A stretch of 64,000 bases of DNA from Candidatus Saccharimonadota bacterium. Lineage in GTDB: Bacteria; Patescibacteriota; Saccharimonadia; Saccharimonadales; Saccharimonadaceae. A model generated the notes under the pieces. The model saw only the letters and a program-made list of their open reading frames with translations. It had not been told where the DNA came from and did no database searches. The DNA is taken from contig WRLC01000004.1 in the NCBI GenBank assembly GCA_009777795.1, forward strand, positions 1 to 64,000. The letters are read 5' to 3'. Below are positions 8,449 to 17,621 of this stretch, piece after piece. How positions within the stretch are numbered: the stretch's first letter is position 1; the number at the start of each line of letters is the position of its first letter. The position numbers were made by a program, and so were the translations under genes.

Positions 8449-11075
8449 TGTTTATTCTCAAACACCGCAAAAACCTCACCCAAAAAAAGGACCAAACCGA
8501 GCGCCAACTCAAGAAATCCGCCCTCCTCTCCTACCGCGAAATCGTCGACAAATACAAAATCACCTTTTCCGACACCAAAGAACCACTCGGCCTCTCTGGA
8601 GCCGCCGCAGACACCAAGTTCGAGAAGTTTGGCCCCAATGAAATCACCCTCAGCAAACACCAAACCACCACCACTCGCGCCTTCGAGGCCGCCGTCAACC
8701 CTTTTAACGGCGTACTTTTGTTGATTATCCTCGTCTCCTACTTCGCTGCCCGTTTCGCCGGTGACGGCCCCGACTGGGTCGCCATCGTCATCATCTTCGT
8801 CATGATTGTCGTCTCCAGCCTCGTCTCCTTTGTCCAGAGCCAGCGCTCCCATAACGCCGCCGAAAAACTCGCCTCCATGATCTCCAACACCGCCACCGTC
8901 TACCGCGACGGCGAAGCCATCGAAGTCCCGATGGACCACCTCGTTCCCGGCGACGTCATTAAGCTCGCCGCCGGCGACATGATTCCCGCCGACATCCGCT
9001 TCCTCTCCACCAAACACCTCTTCGTCGCCCAAGCCGCCCTCACCGGCGAGTCCGTACCGGTCGAAAAAAAGGCCGGCGCCCAAGTTTCCGACAAAGACTC
9101 CCTCACCGACATCAAAAACCTCGCCTTCATGGGCACCAACGTCGTCTCCGGCTTTGCCACCGCCGTCGTCCTCGAGACCGGCAACAACACTTACTTCGGC
9201 TCCATGGCCAAAACCCTCAATAACGACAAGGGCAAAAACGCCTTCGAGCGCGGCGTCGCCTCGGTCAGCCGCCTCCTCATCCAAATGATTATCGTCATGG
9301 TCCCCCTCGTTTTCCTCATCAACGGCTTCCTTAAAGCCGACTGGTCGCTCTCCCTCCTCTTCGCCATCTCGGTCGCCGTCGGCCTCACCCCCGAAATGCT
9401 TCCCGTCATCATGACCTCCACCCTCGCCCTCGGCGCCGTCGGCATGTCCAAGCACAAAGTTATCGTCAAAAACCTCGGCGCCATCCAAACTTTCGGCGAG
9501 ATGGACATCCTCTGCACCGACAAAACCGGTACCTTGACCGAGGACAAAATCATCCTCGAGAAGTACCTCGACCTCCACGGCAACGAAAGCCTGGCCGTTC
9601 TCCAAGCCGCCTACTTAAACTCCGCCTTCCAAACCGGCCTCAAAGGCCTCCTCGACGTCGCCGTCATCGCCCGCGCCGAAAAGAACGGCCTCAGCCCCAA
9701 GCTTGGTGAATACGAACGGCTCGGCGAAATCCCCTTCGACTTCATGCGCCGCCGCCTCTCTGTCATCCTCTGCACCAAAAACAAAAAGCGCTTTCTCATC
9801 ACCAAAGGCGCCGTCGAAGAGATGCTCGCCAGCTGCAAACTCACCGACAAGGAGCTCAAAACCGCCCAAGCAACTTACGAAAAATACAACCAAAAAGGCT
9901 TCCGTGTCCTCGCCGTCGCCGTCCGCCAAATGCCACCCAGCGAAGACCGGAGCTATGACCCCAGCGACGAGAAAGACATGGAGTTTGCTGGCTTCATCGG
10001 CTTTTTCGACCCGCCCAAAGCCTCCGCCGTCCAAGCCGTCGCCGGCCTTCGCAAGCACGGCGTCCGCACCATTGTCCTAACCGGCGACTCCCTCGGCGTT
10101 GCCAAAAACGTCTGCGAAAAGGTCGGCATCGACACCAAACACGCCCTTTCGGGCGCTGATGTCGACAAGCTAAGCGACGACAACCTCACCGCCGCCGCCC
10201 GCGAATGCGAGCTCTTCGTCAAGCTCAGTCCCGCCCAAAAAGCCCGCATTGTCAGAGCCATCCAAGATTCCGGCCACACCGTCGGCTACCTCGGCGACGG
10301 CATCAACGACGCCCCACCCCTCCACCAAGCCGACATCGGCATTTCCGTCGACAACGCCGTTGACATCGCCAAAGAAACCGCCAACATCATCCTCCTTAAA
10401 AAGGATTTGACCGTCCTCGACGAAGGCGTTATTGAGGGCCGCCGCACCTTCGGCAACGTCTCCAAATACATCAAGCTCGCTGTATCCGGCAATTTCGGCA
10501 ACATCATCTCTGTCATCGTCGCCAGCGCCTTCCTGCCTTTCCTCCCCATGCTCCCCATCCAACTCCTCGCCCAGAACCTCCTCTTCGACTTCTCCGTCCT
10601 CGGCATACCTTTCGACAACGTTGACGATGACTACCTCAAAAAACCCCGCAAATGGGACCCCAAATCGATCCGCCGCTTCATGTTCTTTATCGGCCCCGTT
10701 TCCTCGATTTTCGACATCCTCGCCTTTGCCCTCCTCTATTTCGGCTTCGGCTGGCACACCGAGGCCACCATCCCCCTCTTCTGGGCCGGTTGGTTCGCCG
10801 TCGGCATCACCACCCAAGTCCTCATCATGCTCATCGCCCGCACTGACAAGACCAACCTCTTCCTCTCCAAGCCCGCCAAGCCGCTCATCCTTTCCACCCT
10901 CTCGGTCCTCGCTCTGGCTCTCTTTATCGCCTTCTCACCTATCGCCGAGGCCTTCCAGATGACCCACCTGCCGCCAGTCTTCCTCATCCCTCTCGCCGGC
11001 CTCATCGCCCTCTACATCGGCGCCATCCAGCTCGCCAAAGTTCTCTACATCCGCGTCTTCAAAACTTGGCTCTAA
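8448..11075 (+). CDS. mgtA: Magnesium-translocating P-type ATPase
   Basis: 875 aa P-type ATPase importing Mg2+ across the membrane. Visible: N-terminal cation ATPase domain, actuator motif LTGES, phosphorylation motif DKTGTLT with Asp358, the MgtA/MgtB-specific NSAFQTGLKGLLD region, KGAVEEML, hinge GDGINDAPPL (~616) and a C-terminal set of transmembrane helices. The NS.FQTGLK pattern favours MgtA/B over calcium or heavy-metal ATPases. No Mg2+-sensing leader is possible because the mRNA appears leaderless. Confidence 0.92.
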   Translation: MFILKHRKNLTQKKDQTERQLKKSALLSYREIVDKYKITFSDTKEPLGLSGAAADTKFEKFGPNEITLSKHQTTTTRAFEAAVNPFNGVLLLIILVSYFAARFAGDGPDWVAIVIIFVMIVVSSLVSFVQSQRSHNAAEKLASMISNTATVYRDGEAIEVPMDHLVPGDVIKLAAGDMIPADIRFLSTKHLFVAQAALTGESVPVEKKAGAQVSDKDSLTDIKNLAFMGTNVVSGFATAVVLETGNNTYFGSMAKTLNNDKGKNAFERGVASVSRLLIQMIIVMVPLVFLINGFLKADWSLSLLFAISVAVGLTPEMLPVIMTSTLALGAVGMSKHKVIVKNLGAIQTFGEMDILCTDKTGTLTEDKIILEKYLDLHGNESLAVLQAAYLNSAFQTGLKGLLDVAVIARAEKNGLSPKLGEYERLGEIPFDFMRRRLSVILCTKNKKRFLITKGAVEEMLASCKLTDKELKTAQATYEKYNQKGFRVLAVAVRQMPPSEDRSYDPSDEKDMEFAGFIGFFDPPKASAVQAVAGLRKHGVRTIVLTGDSLGVAKNVCEKVGIDTKHALSGADVDKLSDDNLTAAARECELFVKLSPAQKARIVRAIQDSGHTVGYLGDGINDAPPLHQADIGISVDNAVDIAKETANIILLKKDLTVLDEGVIEGRRTFGNVSKYIKLAVSGNFGNIISVIVASAFLPFLPMLPIQLLAQNLLFDFSVLGIPFDNVDDDYLKKPRKWDPKSIRRFMFFIGPVSSIFDILAFALLYFGFGWHTEATIPLFWAGWFAVGITTQVLIMLIARTDKTNLFLSKPAKPLILSTLSVLALALFIAFSPIAEAFQMTHLPPVFLIPLAGLIALYIGAIQLAKVLYIRVFKTWL

Positions 11076-11083
11076 CTTTGTCC

Positions 11084-11112
11084 TTGACAACGCGATAACC
11101 ATAAGCTATAAT
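11084..11112 (+). promoter_or_regulatory. Consensus sigma70 promoter of the poly-G leader / FISUMP gene 3
   Basis: TTGACA (11084-11089), 17 bp, TATAAT (11107-11112). The only convincing promoter upstream of the gene at 11445. The same layout (TTGACT-N17-TAAAAT) precedes the gene at 60919. Confidence 0.8.
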
Positions 11113-11143
11113 AACCACACAAGAATGTATTAAAGAGGTAAGC

Positions 11144-11393
11144 ATGAGTCAAACTGTTATAATGTGCGCGGCGATGTCTGGGACAATGTCGCACAATAAA
11201 AAAACAGGGGGGGGGGGATTTAGATGGTAGCTACCACCCAACTCCTTCATCACAATTAATACAGCGAGCCGAGTCTCGCCTTTTTTCTTCATTTTTGCGC
11301 CTTCAGTTAACTCTGCTTGGAGGCGGCTATATTAAGCTAGAAATGCTCCGATGGCGTCCCTTTACTACGTCCGTCGGGGCATTTTTAGCCTAA
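11144..11393 (+). CDS. Orphan poly-G leader ORF preceding a terminator
   Basis: SD AGAGG, then ATG 11144 encoding MSQTVIMCAAMSGTMSHNKK, related to the leader of the 60919 gene (MSQ..I..A..., MSHNKK), followed by a G11 tract. As sequenced the frame stops at TAG after GGGGFRW. With one G fewer it continues 59 codons (GGGDLDGSYHPTPSSQ...) and stops with TAA at 11391-11393, immediately after the terminator hairpin at 11341-11386. The stretch has lost the signal peptide seen in the 60919 paralog. It may be a decayed gene start, or a leader peptide controlling readthrough into the gene at 11445. Confidence 0.5.
11207..11217 (+). repeat. Poly-G tract, G11
   Basis: Eleven consecutive G in the leader ORF. 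G10 would open the frame through to 11393. Confidence 0.85.
11341..11386 (+). terminator. Intrinsic terminator between leader and FISUMP gene 3
   Basis: AAATGCTCCGATGG pairs with CCGTCGGGGCATTT (two G-T pairs), followed by a T-run. It lies between the promoter at 11084 and the gene at 11445. 11394-11444 holds only an A-rich stretch and the SD. Confidence 0.75.
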
Positions 11394-11444
11394 TTTTAGC
11401 AAAAAAGAGTTAGAGTCAAATTTAAAAAAGGTAAGGAGCAGTAA

Positions 11445-12836
11445 ATGAGAACATTAGTAAAACGAGTAGCGAGTGCGGCAGCCGGAGCAGCAGCATTTGC
11501 AATCATAACAGGCGTGGTTGTGAGCGGCTTTCGCCCCATAAGTGCCGAAGAGGTACAAGTCAACACAACCGTGGGCGTGGGCTTCGTCCAAATATCCGAC
11601 CAAGCCTGCTCTGTCGATGGCCCCCAGCCCGCCTATGACGCCCAGAATAACGTCTTAGACATCGAGGTGCTCGCCGGTAGCATCGCCAGCAACTGCATTG
11701 GCCTAGCCGTGACCTCGTCTTACGAGTATGGCTACACCCTGACGCTTGAAGGCCCGCCAAACGGTGAGCTAACCATGGGGGGTGAGGTCTTCTCTAGCTG
11801 GAATAGTGAAATCCGAGATGTTTGGGATCTATCCGGAGGTGGTAGCTCGAGCTTATGGGGTTTCGCCATACCACACGGCCAGATGCATGGCATCGCCAAC
11901 AACTTTGACGCCGCCTACCAAGTCCTCGGTCCGTCCAATAAGAACTACACTGCCGTCTACGCCGGCGTCCCCGACACCGCCACACCGATTTCCATTACCG
12001 ACACCGCTAACACCACCGCCCACAACTACGATATCTTCTTCGCCATGGCACCCAAGTCCCTCGCACTGACCGGCACCTATTCCGGTATCGTGACCCTGAC
12101 CGCAGCGGGTAATCCGGTGTTCCCGTCCGACACCATGCCTGCCATGCAGACGATCACACTTTCCAACTGCCCGACAAGCCGAACAGTGGCTTTTGACGCC
12201 CGCGACGGTAATACCTATTGGGTCGGTATGTTTGGTAGCACTTGCTGGATGATGACTAACCTCGCTTACGCCGGCGGCGGCGATGACACCTATGGCGACA
12301 CTCTCGGTCTCTATGATGACTACATTAGCGACTTTCTCAGCCCCCAATACTTCGTCCCCGCCGACGCCAACCCAACCAGCGGCACCAGCATCCCCAGCTC
12401 CAATAACTTCGGTGGGCAACAGGACCCGCAATATGGCTACCTCTATAACTTCTGCGCCGCTATGGGCCACCAAGAAAACACTTGGGCTTGCTGGGGGTCA
12501 AGCGCCCCGCCCTACGTTTCAAATCCTGACCCAGACATTTCCGTCTGCCCAGCTGGTTGGCGGCTGCCAGCACCTAGCGAGTTCGACGGTATACCAGCGA
12601 CGCATGGTGGCAATCTTGGCTCATTCACATACGGTTGGACCGCCATGTACAGCGGCCTCTGGGAAGGTGGCGACTTCTCTGGACAAGGCGTTTTAGGCCT
12701 CTATTGGTCCTCGGAGGTGCTAAGCGGCCCGCCATACGCCTACTCCCTTTATCTTACTCATTCTCCAACGACTTGGAGTAGTGAAAATGCCGCAGATCGA
12801 GACTCTGGTCTCGCCGTCCGCTGCGTCGCCATGTAG
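11445..12836 (+). CDS. FISUMP surface protein without a G-tract (gene 3)
   Basis: 463 aa. Strong SD AAGGAG 8 nt before the ATG. N-terminal signal peptide (VASAAAGAAAFAIITGVVVSGF), beta-rich N-terminal domain (LWGFAIPHGQ, FDAAYQVLG), then one divergent FISUMP module (DARDGNTYWVGMFGSTCWMMTNLAYAGGG, GWRLPAP, LYWSSEV, AVRCVAM). Unlike its relatives the reading frame is uninterrupted, so control must act upstream, possibly at the terminator. It lacks the long identical blocks shared by the other paralogs, so it is an older branch. Confidence 0.8.
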   Translation: MRTLVKRVASAAAGAAAFAIITGVVVSGFRPISAEEVQVNTTVGVGFVQISDQACSVDGPQPAYDAQNNVLDIEVLAGSIASNCIGLAVTSSYEYGYTLTLEGPPNGELTMGGEVFSSWNSEIRDVWDLSGGGSSSLWGFAIPHGQMHGIANNFDAAYQVLGPSNKNYTAVYAGVPDTATPISITDTANTTAHNYDIFFAMAPKSLALTGTYSGIVTLTAAGNPVFPSDTMPAMQTITLSNCPTSRTVAFDARDGNTYWVGMFGSTCWMMTNLAYAGGGDDTYGDTLGLYDDYISDFLSPQYFVPADANPTSGTSIPSSNNFGGQQDPQYGYLYNFCAAMGHQENTWACWGSSAPPYVSNPDPDISVCPAGWRLPAPSEFDGIPATHGGNLGSFTYGWTAMYSGLWEGGDFSGQGVLGLYWSSEVLSGPPYAYSLYLTHSPTTWSSENAADRDSGLAVRCVAM

Positions 12837-12860
12837 TTTATAATGTGATATACTAAAAGT

Positions 12861-13361
12861 ATGAAAAACAAATTCTTGTTGGGGGTTTTGGTGGCACTCG
12901 CTATACCGCTCGGTGTGCCGCTCCTCTTGGTGGTTCTCGCGGTAGCATTAGGGCTCGCTGCCGGCGCCGTCGGCCTAGTCTTCGGGCTAGCGGCAGGTGT
13001 CGTCGCCCTCGCGGTCACAATTTTAGCAGCCATCTTCGGCCTCTGGGTTGCCGCGCTCTGCGTCGCCTTCTCGGTCTGGGTTTCGCTCATCGCCGTCGCG
13101 CTCACCGCGCCGGTTCTCGCCATCGTCCTCTTCACCCGCGGCGAAGTCTCCTTCCCCGCCATCCTCGCCGGCCTCGGCTTGATGCTCATTTTCTTCCCTC
13201 TCGCCACCGAATTTTGCCGCCTCGTCTTCAGTCTCTTTAAGGGCAGCATCTCCTTCTCGGTCGGCAAAATCAGCGAGGCCAAAAGCCACCGCGGCGCCCA
13301 AAAAGCCAAGTCCACCCCCAAGACCCCCAAAACCACAACCAAGAAAGCGAGGTCAAAATGA
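12861..13361 (+). CDS. Small hydrophobic membrane protein with basic tail
   Basis: 166 aa, family not recognised. Almost continuous hydrophobic segments from residue 5 to ~90 (Ala/Val/Leu/Gly rich), another at ~100-120, then a Lys/Thr/Ser-rich tail (KAKSTPKTPKTTTKKARSK). TATACT (12849-12854) lies 6 nt before the ATG, so the mRNA should be leaderless. Its stop overlaps the next start (ATGA), and the two were probably made together. Confidence 0.6.
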   Translation: MKNKFLLGVLVALAIPLGVPLLLVVLAVALGLAAGAVGLVFGLAAGVVALAVTILAAIFGLWVAALCVAFSVWVSLIAVALTAPVLAIVLFTRGEVSFPAILAGLGLMLIFFPLATEFCRLVFSLFKGSISFSVGKISEAKSHRGAQKAKSTPKTPKTTTKKARSK

Positions 13362-13507
13362 AAAAATGGGCACGAATTAGTTTACTCGCCGGTCTCTTCC
13401 TCTTAATCACCGCTCTGATTTGGTCGGTCGCCGCCGGCAACCCTATCTGGACGCAATTCTACGACGCCTGCTCCACCGAAGCCGGTTGCGTCGTCTGGGG
13501 CAATTAA
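13358..13507 (+). CDS. 49 aa membrane peptide
   Basis: ATG at 13358 overlaps the preceding stop by ATGA. MKKWARISLLAGLFLLITALIWSVAAG gives one transmembrane helix, followed by a short exported-looking part with two Cys (DACSTEAGCVVWGN). The stop TAA touches the GTG start of the next gene, so the three form an operon. Function unknown. Confidence 0.55.
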   Translation: MKKWARISLLAGLFLLITALIWSVAAGNPIWTQFYDACSTEAGCVVWGN

Positions 13508-13747
13508 GTGAACCACCACCCCAGCGATAAGCCTCGGGCTGTCAAAATCCACGGCATCTACAAGCATTACAAAGGCGACCTCTACATCGTCGAAGCCATC
13601 GCCACCCACTCCGAAACCGGCGAGCCCCTCGTCATCTACCGCGGCCTCTACGGCGACTCACCACTCTACGCGCGCCCCTACGATATGTTCTTAGACGAAG
13701 CCAACAAGAACGAGCAGAAGTATCGCTTTGAGCTGCAAGAACCCTAA
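13508..13747 (+). CDS. DUF1653 family protein
   Basis: 79 aa starting at GTG immediately after the preceding TAA. The pattern [46 protein letters not shown] is typical of the DUF1653 family (short cytoplasmic proteins of unknown function). Last native-style gene before the codon-atypical defence island. Confidence 0.85.
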   Translation: MNHHPSDKPRAVKIHGIYKHYKGDLYIVEAIATHSETGEPLVIYRGLYGDSPLYARPYDMFLDEANKNEQKYRFELQEP

Positions 13748-13756
13748 ATATAACTT

Positions 13757-14464
13757 CTAGCCGAATCTGATTTCAAGATCGTCTTTGATACTACGCCAGT
13801 TATTTGGAAGATGCGACTCCATAAGCCGATAAAAGGCAGTATCGTGGTCAAGGTGCTTGATATGAGATAGCTCATGAATGCATACATAGCGAATTGCTTC
13901 CATCGGTGCTTCGATCAGTTTTGGGTTCAGGGTTATCACTTTGCCATTCTTTGAGCAGCTGCCCCATCGTTGACTCATCTCTCTTATTTTGATTTGCGGG
14001 ATACGTTCGTAACCGAACTGTTCCCATGCGGCAACCAGTTGTTTTTTGTAGATCTCGTTTCGTCGATTATCAAGCCACTTCTTCAACAGCAGCTCGTTAT
14101 ATTCAGAATCAACGATAGATTTTGTAGATATGATTTGTATTTTTCCACCCACTTTTTTCACACAGTCTTGCTTACCAGTTACGATATCCAGAATATATTG
14201 TCGGCCAAGGTAGTACATAGATTCACCAGCTAGATACTTTCGAGTATACTGCGCCTTTTTATATTTCTCAAACTCGGCTAGCTGCTTCTCTAGCCAGACC
14301 CATTTACGCCTTAGAAATCCCTCAATCTTCTCTTCAGTTGCATGGGCTGGGGCTTTTACAGCGATATTACAATTTGGATACACCACTAGCGATAAGGACT
14401 TGCGATCTTCGAAGCTCAGGTGGTAGACATAAAATCTACTACCATAACAGAACTTATTTTGCAC
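13757..14464 (-). CDS. YgjP-like zinc metallopeptidase of the R-M operon
   Basis: 235 aa. HELSH at residues 197-201 within CIHELSHIKHLDHDTAFYRLMESHLP, plus QRWGSCSKNGKVITLNPKLI, identify the YgjP/DUF45 M48-like family. Members often travel with type I restriction operons; their role is unclear. It overlaps hsdR by 11 bases, so it is the last gene of the operon. Codon use is mixed, unlike the C-ending style of flanking genes. Confidence 0.85.
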   Translation of the reverse strand: MQNKFCYGSRFYVYHLSFEDRKSLSLVVYPNCNIAVKAPAHATEEKIEGFLRRKWVWLEKQLAEFEKYKKAQYTRKYLAGESMYYLGRQYILDIVTGKQDCVKKVGGKIQIISTKSIVDSEYNELLLKKWLDNRRNEIYKKQLVAAWEQFGYERIPQIKIREMSQRWGSCSKNGKVITLNPKLIEAPMEAIRYVCIHELSHIKHLDHDTAFYRLMESHLPNNWRSIKDDLEIRFG

Positions 14465-17400
14465 TGTGATTGAACTCCGAATGGTTAAATTCAGCCAGCT
14501 TCATCACTTCGGCTATGATTATTTCGGCGTCATCATAATCCACGAGCTGGCGATTCTCATATAGGTAATCATCTAATTGTTCTCGCATCTGGCGCTTAGT
14601 TTCATGATTGCGATACCAATCTACAAGAGCGTTCTTTTTGATTTCTTGCGCCAAGCCTATAACTAGATTCTCATAATCTCCGACTGGGTTATTGAGTGCG
14701 GTTCGTAGATTGCGATACAGGACATCCGCACCGCGAACTGCCGCCACCCTTTCTGGCAAAGAGTCATCTTTCTTGGTCTCTACCTCTTTATCGATTATGC
14801 GTAATTGCTTCAGAGCTTCCGCATCTTCAATCTTGCTTTGGTGCATCAACTCCAACAGCTCCTTGATGCGCTCCGAAAACTTTTGATAATAAACCCGATC
14901 TGTCTCGTATCGCTCTCTTATGATGCGCGTGGTCTGTGCCGCAATCGCTTCAGCACGTGATTTGTCATTACCTAGACCGTCTATTGCGGCGTTGAACTCC
15001 ATGTCGAATATGGCAACCTCATCCGTCATCGTTTCTACCTCGTTTGCTACCACATGCTGGTCTAGTATTCGTGCAATCTCCCTATTATATTTTTTAAAAT
15101 CGACCCTTTCACCATAGCGCAATTCAACTGTCTTCTTCAACTCAAGTAGTTTTTTGATCTCTTTCTGCATTCGATTAAACTTTTCAATTCCGAACATATC
15201 AGAAAAATCGCGCAGGTTCATACATTCGTCCCAGACAGCAAATAGCCTATTAAACTCATCCTTGAATTTGCGTCGCTCTGGCTCACTCTTCAGGAAATCT
15301 ATATAAGCGTGGTCACTATTTTCTACACCACGAAAATTGTCTAAAAGCCCGTCGTGTAAACTCTTCAAATCATCGATCTTACTCTTTATATCGATCAGTG
15401 CACTCTTTACGTCCGCATCGTCGTAATTGCCAAATAACGCCATTGCAGTTTTTATATTCTTGGCGTTTTCTGAATAATCTATAATATACCCAGCTGTCTT
15501 TGAGTACTCTCCATTATCAAAGATGCGGTTTACGCGCGCGATTGCTTGCAAAAGGTTGTGGTCACGAATCGGCTTAGCTATATAGAGCACTGTGTTGCGA
15601 GGTGCATCAAATCCCGTCAATAATTTATCGACCACGATAAGTAGTTCAACACCATATTTTTCTGTCTTGAACCTCTGGGTTGTCGCATCTTCATATTTCT
15701 TCAAGTCACCATAGCTACCAGCTTGTTTATCAAGGTAAGCTTTTACTTCCTTCTTATGGACTTCTTCGTCCGATATCTCGCCGTTCTCATCGCTTATTAT
15801 CAGCGCTGTTTCAATAGCACCATTCCGTTCAAACCATTGCTGCATTATCAAGGCCGAATATTTATCTGGCGCAACGATTTGGCCTTTTAAGCCTGTATTC
15901 TGGAATCTTTGAACATAATGCTTCTGTATATCTGCGCAAATCTCCTCCAGTCGGCTTGTAACCTTCGAGATGCCACTTTTTTGCATGGTCGAAGCAAGCT
16001 GGTGTTTCTGCTGTTGGGTCAAACTACCTTCGGTTATTCGATCAATCTGCCGGTCAATCTGCTTTTCATTTTGCTCTAACGGTACATAGCGACCTTCATA
16101 AATCAACGGCACAATCACTTCGTCATCTAAAGCATCGTCAATCGTGTATTTATCAATAAAGCTCCCAAATTTCCTTAAAGATTTATCCTTCTTCAATAAA
16201 GGCGTGCCAGTAAAGCCGATAAAGCAAGCATTCGGCATAACCTGTTGCATCGCAGCAGCCGCTTTGCCATACTCAGTTCGGTGGGCTTCGTCGATTAGGA
16301 CAATAATATTTTCATCCGTATCACGGAATCCGGCAGATTTGATGGCTGCTTTCTGGAATTTGTGAACTAGTGTAGTAAGTACTGCAGAATCCTTATCTTT
16401 TATATGGTTGAGTAGATTCTGACCTGAAGTCATACGCTTAACATCGTATTTCAGTTTTCCATTCTTAAAGGTTTCAAAAATCTGTCTGTCCAAATCAATG
16501 CGGTCGGTCACGACGACCATCCGCGGATTGCTTATTCGTTCATCCTCTATAATTGCTCGCACCAACATCACCATAGTCAGTGACTTGCCAGAGCCTTGGG
16601 TATGCCAAATTAGGCCACCTTTGCGTCGGCGACCATTCGGTGTTTCTTCAAACTCATTGATTCTAGTCAAAACTTTATCAACCGCACGTGTCTGTTGATG
16701 GCGAGCAACCTTTTCATCGCCTGCATCAAAGAAAACAAAGCGTTTAATAAAATCAAGAATGGTATCTTTAGACAGCATGCTGACGACAGTCTTGTCTTGC
16801 GGCTTAACCCCACGGCTAAGCTTTTGCGGATAAATCTTAGAATCTAATTCCGGCCTAAAATCAGCCAAGAGCTTAGTGTAAACTGATCCATCAATCGGTC
16901 TTGCTATAATTTCGCGAATAGTGTCCTCACCAATTGGGTGTTCGTCCCTCCAACGTGTGTAAAATTCCGCTGGTGTGAGTGCTGTACCATACAAAGCATT
17001 TTCTGAGTCCATTGCAAACAATAGCTTCAGGTAAGGATAAATTGACGGGATCTCAGTTGGGCGCTGGTAACGCAATAGTTGTGCTATGGCCTTCTCGTAG
17101 CCAACGCTGCTACGCTTATTTTCAATCTGAATCAACGGAATTCCATTAATGAAACAAACGATATCCATGCGGCGCGGTTCGCGGTCAGTGTATTCGTATT
17201 CCACGGTTACGTGATAGTCGTTGTTTTCAGGATTATCAAAGTCAAAGTAGCGAATGTTCTTGTCCTCGTATCGTCCACCGTTCAGCACCCTTATCGTCCC
17301 GCCGCCGATCTTTGGCATGATAGTGGCACTAATGTTCTTACTAGTTTCAATTAGCCCGCCGGGCTGCTGTTCACTCTCCAGTTGGTCGACTTTTTCTGCG

Positions 17401-17621
17401 ATATCTGCCTCGCTGAACTGTAGCTCTCGCCCGTCTACTTCATAACTATTCAGTCTCATGAGGTTACGCGCTAGCACTTCAGTTAAAAGAGCGCGCGTGT
17501 TGTCGCCACGTCGTACTTTTAGAGCTTCAGCAGATGGCAAATATTGCCAGCCCATTTTTATCAACATCTCCACAGCCGGGAGCTGTGATTGCTTTATCTC
17601 GTCGTAATCTTGCTCGTCCAT
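14454..17621 (-). CDS. hsdR: Type I restriction endonuclease, R subunit
   Basis: 1055 aa motor/nuclease subunit. N-terminal PD-(D/E)xK nuclease region (RRMDIVCFINGIPLIQIENKRS), Walker A GSGKS near residue 340, LIDEAHRTEYG near 445, GFTGTPLL, helicase domain 2 with KLLTGFDAPRNTVLYIAK and QAIARVNR, and a C-terminal helical domain. Full length. It follows hsdM with 1 bp overlap. Cleaves unmodified foreign DNA with HsdM and HsdS. Confidence 0.96.
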   Translation of the reverse strand: MDEQDYDEIKQSQLPAVEMLIKMGWQYLPSAEALKVRRGDNTRALLTEVLARNLMRLNSYEVDGRELQFSEADIAEKVDQLESEQQPGGLIETSKNISATIMPKIGGGTIRVLNGGRYEDKNIRYFDFDNPENNDYHVTVEYEYTDREPRRMDIVCFINGIPLIQIENKRSSVGYEKAIAQLLRYQRPTEIPSIYPYLKLLFAMDSENALYGTALTPAEFYTRWRDEHPIGEDTIREIIARPIDGSVYTKLLADFRPELDSKIYPQKLSRGVKPQDKTVVSMLSKDTILDFIKRFVFFDAGDEKVARHQQTRAVDKVLTRINEFEETPNGRRRKGGLIWHTQGSGKSLTMVMLVRAIIEDERISNPRMVVVTDRIDLDRQIFETFKNGKLKYDVKRMTSGQNLLNHIKDKDSAVLTTLVHKFQKAAIKSAGFRDTDENIIVLIDEAHRTEYGKAAAAMQQVMPNACFIGFTGTPLLKKDKSLRKFGSFIDKYTIDDALDDEVIVPLIYEGRYVPLEQNEKQIDRQIDRITEGSLTQQQKHQLASTMQKSGISKVTSRLEEICADIQKHYVQRFQNTGLKGQIVAPDKYSALIMQQWFERNGAIETALIISDENGEISDEEVHKKEVKAYLDKQAGSYGDLKKYEDATTQRFKTEKYGVELLIVVDKLLTGFDAPRNTVLYIAKPIRDHNLLQAIARVNRIFDNGEYSKTAGYIIDYSENAKNIKTAMALFGNYDDADVKSALIDIKSKIDDLKSLHDGLLDNFRGVENSDHAYIDFLKSEPERRKFKDEFNRLFAVWDECMNLRDFSDMFGIEKFNRMQKEIKKLLELKKTVELRYGERVDFKKYNREIARILDQHVVANEVETMTDEVAIFDMEFNAAIDGLGNDKSRAEAIAAQTTRIIRERYETDRVYYQKFSERIKELLELMHQSKIEDAEALKQLRIIDKEVETKKDDSLPERVAAVRGADVLYRNLRTALNNPVGDYENLVIGLAQEIKKNALVDWYRNHETKRQMREQLDDYLYENRQLVDYDDAEIIIAEVMKLAEFNHSEFNHSAK

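Noticed and set aside
8388-9605. 405 aa acidic Gly/Asp/Glu/Val-rich ORF opposite mgtA, and similar long antisense ORFs elsewhere
   Set aside because: These are mirror images of C-ending codons on the other strand (GDE/V-rich composition). The sense strand carries recognised proteins.
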